From: Chionoecetes opilio
Lineage: Eukaryota > Arthropoda > Malacostraca > Decapoda > Majidae
Length of the DNA: 64,000 nt
Direction of reading: 5' to 3'
Assembly: GCA_016584305.1 (NCBI GenBank)
Contig: JACEEZ010002765.1
Coordinates: forward strand, 624,458 to 688,457
Shown one piece after another: positions 57,111 to 64,000 of the stretch (position 1 is the first letter of the stretch; the number at the start of each line of letters is the position of its first letter). The notes under the pieces are model-generated. The model was not told the DNA's origin, did no database searches, and worked only from the letters and a program-made list of their open reading frames with translations. A program made the translations under genes and the position numbers.

Positions 57111-58010
57111 GATGTCTTGCACGTGACGTCACAGCCCTTGTTGTGGCTGCGACAGACGCGGCTTCAAGCCAAATGCCGCCCGTCGGAGCGAGCTGGAGGA
57201 CCAACAAACTCCACTTGCCGCCCGTGTTTGCCAGCTGTTTGCCAGTATGGTAATTTTCCCCTACTAAATATATGTTTATCAGTATAAAAGATATACTGTT
57301 ATCTTCGGAAATGCTCGTTCTATCATATTATCAAATAAAAAACCGTAAAACACACTAAAGAAAGGCCATTATGAGACTCTCAAAAAATATGCATGAACTT
57401 AATATTCACCAACTCCAGGTCCCATTTAATATTTTGCGTGAAATATTTTTACATGGAAAATATGAATAGAAGCGGAATTTCATTAGCTTTCCATTGATAT
57501 ATTTAGTTATCTGATAAATGAATTAGCAGCATGTATAAATTAGCGTTAACTAAATAAATAACCTCATCAATCGGGGAAAATTACCCGATTTCATGATGCT
57601 ATTTATTTAGTTAACGCTAATTTATGCATGCTGCTAATTTATTTATCAGATAACGAAATATATCAATGGAAAGCTAATGAAATTCCACTTCTATTGATAT
57701 TGTTCATGTAAAAAAGTTTTAGAGCAAAATATTAAATGGGAGCTGGAGTTGGAGTTCATGCATATTTCTTGAGTCTCATAATAGCCTTTCTTTAGTGTGT
57801 TTTACGGTTTTTTATTTGATAATATTACAGAACAAACATTTCCGAAGACAACAGTATATCTTTTATACTGATAAACATATCTTTGGTAGGGGAAAATTAC
57901 CATAAGCTGGCAAACACGGGCGGCAAGTGGAGTTTGTTGGTCCTTCAGCTCGCATTTCCCGCGCCTGTCGCAGCCACAACAAGGGCTGTGACGTCACGTG
58001 CAAGACACCT
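57111..58010. mobile_element. ~900-bp palindromic foldback element
   Basis: The arms are about 430 bp: TGTCTTGCACGTGACGTCAC, GCCCTTGTTGTGGCTGCGACA, GGAGTTTGTTGG, CAGTATATCTTTTATACTGA, CTAATTTATTTATCAGATAA and others all recur inverted, meeting near 57570 at CGGGGAAAATTACCCG. Arms differ by scattered substitutions. No coding frame. Confidence 0.88.
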
Positions 58011-58242
58011 ATACGGTAGTCGCCAGTCACTTGCCACTGCACTAATGTTGCCAGGCACAATATATACGAATTTTAGCATCACTACAGACTTTTGTGCCAC
58101 TGAAGACATGTAGTGTGATGTACATAATATTAAGTACTGTGCATGCCTTTTCAGTGGCACATAAAAGTCTGTAGTGATGCTAAAATTCGTAATATATTGT
58201 GGCTGGCGACATTAGTGCAGTGGCGAGTGACTGGCGACTATA

Positions 58243-59019
58243 CAGGGAGGTCCCGTTATACGAGCATTCGGTATACGAGAATCCGATGATACAAGATGTG
58301 TAAATTAGGGTCTATTTTCAATATACGAGTTCGAAAATCCAATGTTACGACATTCAAACTGGGGTGAGTAAAATTATCAAGTTCAAAATGCGCGCCCTAC
58401 CACTCCCGGGCTGGACAAAGGGGGATTTGGTTGACCCCAGTGAGGTCACCCCTAGCAAGCCTTGACCTGAAGGGTAATTAAGCATATGGCGCGGCCTGAC
58501 ATTTAGGGGTAATTAGCAGGTGTGCGGCCCCAACCTTGGGACCGCAGTCAGGTCACCCCTAGCAAGGCGTGACCTGAAGGGTAATTAAGCATATGCGCGG
58601 CCTGACCTTTAGGGGTAATTAGCAGGTGTGGGGCCCCAACCTTGGGACCGCTACACTACCTTCTCTTGTATCACGCGGCGTCCCCTACAGTAAAACGTCT
58701 TTTTTGCTTGTTATGCATGTTTTATGTTTAATTAATGTGCAGTTATGTTATTTTGTGTGCTATTTTCTCTTTCAGAATGCTTTTTCTACAGAATAGGTAG
58801 TACAGTGTGGGTAATATAGACGCTGTGTGTTTGTTGTGTTTGCTATAGTTTATTTTAGCTTGAAAAACTTTTTTTTTCTTTTTTTTCTTTTTTTTTAATT
58901 GATGGGGTCCTGGAACCATACCTATATTTTACCATTAGTTATGTGTTTCGTTATACGAGATTTCGCTTTACAAGTATGCCAGGTGGAACCTAACTGCTCG
59001 TATCTTCGGGACCTCCCTG
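58243..59019. mobile_element. pogo/Tigger-like element, 777 bp, TA target
   Basis: Ends CAGGGAGGTCCCG...TACGAGC inverted at right (GCTCGTATCTTCGGGACC + TCCCTG), flanked by TA. An internal ~115-bp tandem duplication (58440-58650) shares GGTAATTAAGCATATG and CCCCAACCTTGGGACCGC. No transposase frame. Confidence 0.85.
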
Positions 59020-59186
59020 TAGTGTTATCTACGGTAATGCATAACTAATACATACATACGGTAACATACCTAATACATACTTAGTCTCTCTTATCTAAAG
59101 CTCCCTCATTCTGAACGTCATTGTATATCCTGCACAGCCTGGAACTCCTTGACCAGTCTATACAATAATTCCTCCCATTTATAATA

Positions 59187-59252
59187 ACATAAGAACATAA
59201 GAAAATAAGGAAGCTACAAGAGGCCGCGAGACCTACACGAGGTAGTTCCTGT
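59187..59252 (-). mobile_element. LINE 3' tail (TTCTTATG family)
   Basis: ACATAAGAACATAAGAAAAT and AGGAAGCTACAAGAGGCCGC, inverse of the tail. Confidence 0.88.
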
Positions 59253-59507
59253 AATAAAGCCTGTAATATCCTGTAAAAATGTAAAAATCCTGTAATAAAA
59301 TATAAAAATAATAATAAATAAAGCCATATGGTCTATGTTGTCTGGCACTAACACTTGCCTGAACACTTACTGCCTTACCTTTCTACCTTTTAAACCATAC
59401 GTGTCTTTAATAACCGTTTAAATAAAATAACAAATAAAAACTAGGAAACTATGACACAGCTTACCACATATTATTCTCTAACTATGACTATCTCTGTGTC
59501 AAACCAC

Positions 59508-60656
59508 CAAAGGTGGGCATCGCAATTTCTTTGCCAATTCCGCAATCGCAATTCCGACCTGCACCAGTCCGCAATCGCAATTCCGCAATTTTTTTCAGAT
59601 AGGCCTTTTCGCAATCGCAATTCGGCAAACTAATTTTGACACCTACAATTAAAACAAAACACCTACAATTAAAACAAAAAATGTCTCTAGACTTTTAAAC
59701 ATCTCTAGACTCTTAAACACCTACAATTAAAACAAAAACTGTCTCTAGACTCTTTATTAGTGTTTAATACTTCTGTATTCCTATTCTGTTTCTGTCTATA
59801 CTTGTTACTTGTCCTTCACAATTAAGTCTTTGTCTCTTTTAGTGTTTTTCTTTAATTTTACACTTCACAGTTTACTGGCTAGTAATCACTAATCTAAGTA
59901 ATCTACTAATCTTCCTCCTCCTCCTCCTCCCACTTCTGGTTCAGCATGTGGAGGTTGCCCTTCAAGAACACAAGCTTCTCAAAGTTGCAAAGTTGCAATC
60001 TTAGTAACCATTAAGCACTGGTTAGTGGTTACTAAGGCCCGTACCGAGAGTCATGATGAAGGGCGAGCGACAACCTTCGTTGACTGAGTTAGGGTACCAT
60101 AAAAGGGATATTTTTCGGAAGGAAGAGCAGCGACGACGGTCGAAGGTGGGCACAAAGACACAGGTACCCCCGTGTCTTTGTGCCCACCTTCGTCGCTGCT
60201 CTTCCTTCCAAAACAAAGCCCTCTTATGGTAAGCGAAGGTCTGCCGTTCGTCGTTCGTCGCTCTACCGCCTTGACTCTCGGTACGGGCCTAAGATTGCAC
60301 TTATGGACAAAATATTTACTGCACTTCACTAACGCAACAACAGTATATATAGGATAAATCACACACACGGCCAGCGTCCACCCTCTCAATCCCAAATCCC
60401 AGCACGCACTGACTGCTCTACACTTGGCAGTGTCAACTCCACCATATTTGGCGGGAACTTATGTTCACGTGGGCACTTTGAAGGTGGTGACCGTCACAAT
60501 TATTGCGATTGCGTTTCAAAATTTTGGCCATCCGCAACCCGCAATTCCGCAATTTTTCCAGGCATCCGCAATTGCGCAATTCCGCAGCCGAATTACCCAT
60601 TCCGCAAGTTGCGAATTGTGGAATTGCAGACTAAAATTGCGGAATGCTCACCTTTG
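59508..60656. mobile_element. hAT element, 1149 bp, perfect 8-bp target duplication
   Basis: Termini CAAAGGTGGGCAT and ATGCTCACCTTTG are inverted. CAAACCAC occurs at 59500-59507 and 60657-60664. Both subterminal regions are full of CGCAATTCCGCAATCGCAATT repeats in opposite orientation. No transposase frame, so non-autonomous. It is interrupted by the MITE at 60036. Confidence 0.93.
60036..60289. mobile_element. Harbinger-like palindromic MITE, 254 bp, nested in the hAT
   Basis: GGCCCGTACCGAGAGTCA and its exact inverse form the ends, flanked by TAA (60033-60035, 60290-60292). The arms continue (GGAAGAGCAGCGACGA, GTGGGCACAAAGACAC) to a centre at about 60168. The 3-bp TAA target fits PIF/Harbinger. 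Confidence 0.9.
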
Positions 60657-60910
60657 CAAACCACCTCATGCCATTATAATATTCTTACATATTTTTCATC
60701 CAATGATTTCAATAAGTTTTCTCAACTCTGTTCATAATCTCCATGTCTAACAATTAATGTACATATCATTACACCCAAATCTGCTTTTACTACTGTTCTG
60801 ATTCTATTGGTATGTTATTCCCTAACATGTGCACCTTTTTTAATCAGTTAAGTGCACCTATATGAATCCTTGCTTATAAATTTTATGATGTGGCACTTAC
60901 ACGCATTAAA

Positions 60911-60974
60911 AAGGACATAAGAAAATAAGGAAGCTACAAGAGGCCGTGAGACCTACATGTGGTAGTTCCTGTTT
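60911..60974 (-). mobile_element. LINE 3' tail (TTCTTATG family)
   Basis: GGACATAAGAAAATAAGGAAG and CTACAAGAGGCCGTGAGACC; its 3' UTR is cut at GTTCCTG by the LTR-like sequence that follows. Confidence 0.85.
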
Positions 60975-61605
60975 CACGAGTAACACGGGAAAATGAGTCA
61001 AACGGGGGACTCACGATTGACGAAAAGTTTACACCGAGTGGTAGGAGTAAAGTAATATATAGCCATTTATTAAATAATATTTTTTCTTCACTCCTCAGTC
61101 CCAATTCATTTGGATATAGGTTTCCGGCCATATGTTTATGTTCGTAGTCACTGGTGACGTCACGGCAAGAAGGCAAGGAAGGGAGCAGGTAGACATACTC
61201 TCTTTCTCTCGCCGAGCTTGGCACGGACTGGTCGTGTGGAGGGAGTCGTTTCCCCTGCAACCCTTTAGAAGGTATGTGAGTGGCGGTGTACTTGTAAGGA
61301 TATCTGGTGCATTGATTAGTGCATGACAGACTTGTAACTTGTGTTATGTTATCAGGGTTTTGGTCCTGGTAGCGGAGCGGAGTGGAGCGGAGTGGTGAGA
61401 CACCAGCTTGTGGCACACGTGGTCCATGTTGGGTGTTGGGACCAGCTGAGTGACAGCAGACCAGCTTGGACACCAGTATATAGAGCTAAGGCCCTATTAT
61501 AGCTCCGTTGTTTATTCATGTAGATAGGTATAGTACCTAATAGCCGAATACGTATTGGAACTTTAGTGTATGTGTTAAGCCCGGATGAGGAGTTAGTCGT
61601 TTCGG

Positions 61606-61654
<49 letters not shown>

Positions 61655-61870
61655 CATTATTTCGGTGAAACCATAGCAGCTGTGATGTGATTACTGATCG
61701 TGATGATTATAAAGAAACCCTGTTAACGAGTCGTTCATTAAGTCCCAGTTATCCTCATATATTCTCTGAATCTTTAGATTTTTTTTAGCCACTTATTGTG
61801 GGTGGTGGCAGCGTAATCGCCAGGTTTGTGGAGCCCTTCAAATTAAAATCTAGCCAGAAGGGGGGGCACT
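60975..61870 (+). mobile_element. LTR-like sequence related to the solo LTR at 32880
   Basis: TAACACGGGAAAAT, TTCTTCACTCCTCAGTCC and TTGTGGGTGGTGGCAGC...CAGGTTTGTGGAGC match the inverse of the 32880-33853 LTR in order, with divergent sequence between. The right boundary and target duplication are not clear. It contains an (ATT)n run at 61606-61652. Confidence 0.5.
61606..61652. repeat. (ATT)n microsatellite
   Basis: Trinucleotide ATT repeats. Confidence 0.95.
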
Positions 61871-62219
61871 ACACATGCATTTAATTTAATTAATCTAAGT
61901 CTTCCTACAATATCTAGTAGCAGTGTTTGTTATTACCTGTTCTTTGTAATATGGCAACACAGGCAACCCTTTGTATATCTCTATGTAGGTGTGACTCTAG
62001 CCCAGTGTAGGTGCCGGGAAGTCTTGTCAGCCGGCCCAAGGGAGGATGCTCTTACCGGGAAACAGTTCTTTACCCTTACCGGCTCTAACAGTCTAACAGG
62101 AAAATGTTTGCTCACTTGTGTCCCGTATCATGTTGGAGATTCAAGGTGTAAGATTCTATGTCACGTTGGGCAAATTCTTGGATTCATGTACTAGGAAAGT
62201 GTTCGTTCGGCACGGGGTG

Positions 62220-63285
62220 GGAATAAATGATACGCATGAAGGAACCTGTACTCACTTCCTGCTGGCAATAAATGATACGCATGAAGGAAGCTGTACTCAC
62301 TTCCTGCTGGCAATAAATGATACGCATGAAGGAAGCTGTACTCACTTCCTGCTGGCAATAAATGATACGCATGAAGGAAGCTGTACTCACTTCCTGCTGG
62401 CAATAAATGATACGCATGAAGGAAGCTGTACTCACTGCTGGCAATAAATGATACGCATGAAGGAAGCTGTACTTACTTCCTGCTGGCAATAAATGATACG
62501 CATGATGGAAGCTGTACTCACTGCTGGCAATAAATGATACGCATGATGGAAGCTGTACTCACTGCTGGCAATAAATGATACGCAGGATGGAAGCTGTACT
62601 CACTGCTGGCAATAAATGATACGCATGAAGGAAGCTGTACTTACTTCCTGCTGGCAATAAATGATACGCAGGATGGAAGCTGTACTCACTGCTGGCAATA
62701 AATGATACGCAGGATGGAAGCTGTACTCACTGCTGGCAATAAATGATACGCAGGATGGCTGTATCACTGCTGGCATAATGATACGCAGGATGAACTGTAC
62801 TCACTGCTGGCAATAAATGATACGCAGGATGGAAGCTGTACTCACTGCTGGCAATAAATGATACGCATGATGGAAGCTGTACTCACTGCTGGCAATAAAT
62901 GATACGCAGGATGGAAGCTGTACTCACTGCTGGCAATAAATGATACGCAGGATGGAAGCTGTACTTACTGCTGGCAATAAATGATACGCAGGATGGAAGC
63001 TGTACTCACTGCTGGCAATAAATGATAAGCAGGATGGAAGCTGTACTCACTGCTGGCAATAAATGATACGCAGGATGGAAGCTGTACTCACTGCTGGCAA
63101 TAAATGATACGCAGGATGGAAGCTGTACTCACTGCTGGCAATAAATGATACGCAGGATGGAAGCTGTACTCACTGCTGGCAATAAATGATACGCAGGATG
63201 GAAGCTGTACTCACTTCCTGCTGGCAATAAATGATACGCATGTCGGAAACTGTACTTACTTCCTGCTGGCAATAAATGATATGCA
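62220..63285. repeat. 40/45-bp minisatellite, ~25 copies, AATAAA in nearly every unit
   Basis: The unit GGCAATAAATGATACGCA + KGAWGGAAGCTGTACTCAC + TTCCTGCT or TGCT. Early and last units are 45 bp (with TTCCTG); central units are 40 bp, one unit near 62757-62795 being shortened. Nearly all contain AATAAA on the plus strand. Confidence 0.95.
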
Positions 63286-63286
63286 T

Positions 63287-63476
63287 TGTAAATATATTAG
63301 CACAGTCACTTCTTTGAACACGCCCGCCACGGCGTGAACCAATGGCAGACCGCCATATCATCGGCTGGCTCATGACGTCATCACTGGTGATCACGTGACA
63401 AGACAGATGGTGTAGAGAGAGCAGCCAGTGGTTCCCCAGACCTCAGTGAGTGCAGTTGTGTCTAGGATAATTAACA
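63287..63476 (+). mobile_element. putative 5' LTR, ~190 bp
   Basis: Begins TGTAAATATATTAG and ends ATAATTAACA (TG...CA), immediately followed by a primer-binding site and a gag-like frame. The minisatellite abuts its left edge. The second LTR would be beyond the window, so length is provisional. Confidence 0.65.
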
Positions 63477-63477
63477 G

Positions 63478-63490
63478 TGGTAGCAGAGCG
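63478..63490 (+). promoter_or_regulatory. primer-binding site of the LTR element
   Basis: TGGTAGCAGAGCG begins with TGG and its first 11 bases are complementary to the usual 3' end of initiator methionine tRNA (CTCTGCTACCA). One base after the LTR end. Confidence 0.7.
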
Positions 63491-63508
63491 TAGTTCACAA
63501 CTGCACTA

Positions 63509-64000
63509 ATGGCGTGTTCACTGAAGTGGCCTCCGAAATTGGAGCGTGATGAAGAATACGAAATGTGGAAGGAGGACGTAGGTGTGTGGTGCAGACTTAC
63601 GACGATAGAAAACAAGAAGGGAGCGCTGGCGATACATCTGTCACTTTCCGGGCGGGCCAGAAGTGCTTCGTCGGAAATTGATAAGACCAAGTTGGAGGCA
63701 GAGGATGGCGTGGAAGTGTTAATGAAGAGACTGGATGATGTTTTTTTGGTCGATGAAGGAAGAAGGAAATTTGCAGCATTTGAGGCTTTATATAGCCTAC
63801 AGAGAAAAGAGAGAGCAGAGATTAAGGACTTTGTGTCAGAGTTTGAACATACGTACCATGGGGTTACAAAGCAGGGATTGAAGCTTGATGATTCGGTGTT
63901 GGCATTTATGTTATTGGCTTCATGTTTGTTAGAGGAAAGAGAGAAGAAATTAGTCATGTCGGCAACACAGATGGTAACATACAATAACATGAAGGTCAAC
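63509..64000 (+). CDS. gag-like ORF of an LTR retrotransposon, cut by window end
   Basis: From ATG 63509 the frame is open for 164 codons to the last base. It begins MACSLKWPPKLERDEEYEMW and contains a helical FEALYSLQRKERAEIKDFVSEFE segment, the style of copia/gypsy capsid proteins (a substrate-like W...F...L pattern, then a helix-rich domain). No zinc knuckle has been reached. The position 19 nt after the primer-binding site supports gag. Intact, suggesting recent activity. Copia or gypsy cannot be decided without pol. Confidence 0.75.
   Translation, partial: MACSLKWPPKLERDEEYEMWKEDVGVWCRLTTIENKKGALAIHLSLSGRARSASSEIDKTKLEAEDGVEVLMKRLDDVFLVDEGRRKFAAFEALYSLQRKERAEIKDFVSEFEHTYHGVTKQGLKLDDSVLAFMLLASCLLEEREKKLVMSATQMVTYNNMKVN

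Larger units (their letters stand above)
57094..59034. mobile_element. CCGTAG-family MITE containing two nested insertions
   Basis: The ends CCGTAGATAACACTATA (57094-57110) and TAGTGTTATCTACGG (59020-59034) are the two termini of the 257-bp MITE, flanked by TA. Its body is found at about 58017-58242. It is split by a 900-bp palindrome (57111-58010) and a pogo-like element (58243-59019). Confidence 0.82.

Noticed and set aside
62184..63394. Possible CRISPR-like array or repeat protein
   Set aside because: Contiguous 40/45-bp minisatellite with no unique spacers, in eukaryotic DNA.
52397..64000. Hrs VHS, FYVE or UIM exons to the right of exon a
   Set aside because: I found no RKHHCR-like FYVE motif, VHS helix or UIM on the minus strand; a weak open stretch at 55140-55200 (PAVDPRRVLFYPA) lacks a convincing acceptor.

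Overview
This is eukaryotic nuclear DNA, most likely from a decapod crustacean. That assignment is an inference from the very high microsatellite load, the pentanucleotide AACCT tracts, dense non-LTR retrotransposon tails, many short palindromic transposons, and two conserved animal genes with short exons and long repeat-filled introns. There are no operons, CRISPR arrays or rRNA genes. Almost all long open frames are translations of simple repeats and are not genes.

Genes. A nine-exon SMYD3-like SET/MYND methyltransferase lies on the minus strand (18822 down to 8484). All exon junctions join in frame to give about 495 residues. A two-exon DPH4/DNAJC24 homologue (diphthamide synthesis J-protein) lies on the plus strand at 39697-40312. 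It is followed at 40926-41570 by an intact 214-residue frame that I do not recognise. The last seven exons of Hrs/HGS (ESCRT-0) lie on the minus strand from 52396 to 47761 and end in the C-terminal clathrin box. The VHS, FYVE and UIM exons were not found and probably lie beyond the right edge or in unread introns.

Mobile DNA. (i) A LINE family ending in (TTCTTATG)n has about eleven fragments. Two of them end 8-10 nt before the 3' splice sites of DPH4 exon 1 and of an Hrs exon. (ii) A second LINE, with RT reading frame intact from the PQGS motif, lies at 5.24-6.39 kb, and a frameshifted RTE-like element lies at 53.4-55.05 kb. (iii) A roughly 210-bp TTAA-target MITE has eight copies. (iv) A CCGTAG-ended palindromic MITE has four copies, one carrying an exon-like insert and one hosting two nested elements (57.1-59.0 kb). 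(v) A 1.15-kb hAT element with a perfect 8-bp target duplication contains a Harbinger-like MITE. (vi) A 1.35-kb element with long inverted repeats lies in SMYD intron 3 and still carries a 307-residue transposase-like frame. (vii) A solo LTR sits inside a LINE at 32.88-33.85 kb. (viii) The window ends inside the gag-like frame of an LTR element starting at about 63287.

Layout. 0-8.4 kb: tandem repeats, MITE, LINE, SINE. 8.4-19 kb: SMYD gene. 19-39 kb: repeat-dominated intergenic DNA with long minisatellites (22-bp, 12-bp, 29-bp and 24-bp units). 39-42 kb: DPH4 and the unknown gene. 42-47.7 kb: mostly unique AT-rich DNA. 47.7-52.4 kb: Hrs 3' half. 52.4-64 kb: nested transposons, a 40/45-bp minisatellite and an LTR element.

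The most unusual signal is that short tandem duplications in both multi-exon genes repeatedly copy an exon edge with its splice site (SMYD exons 4 and 5; Hrs exons b and d). Paralogous empty sites inside the window fix the boundaries of two transposons exactly.
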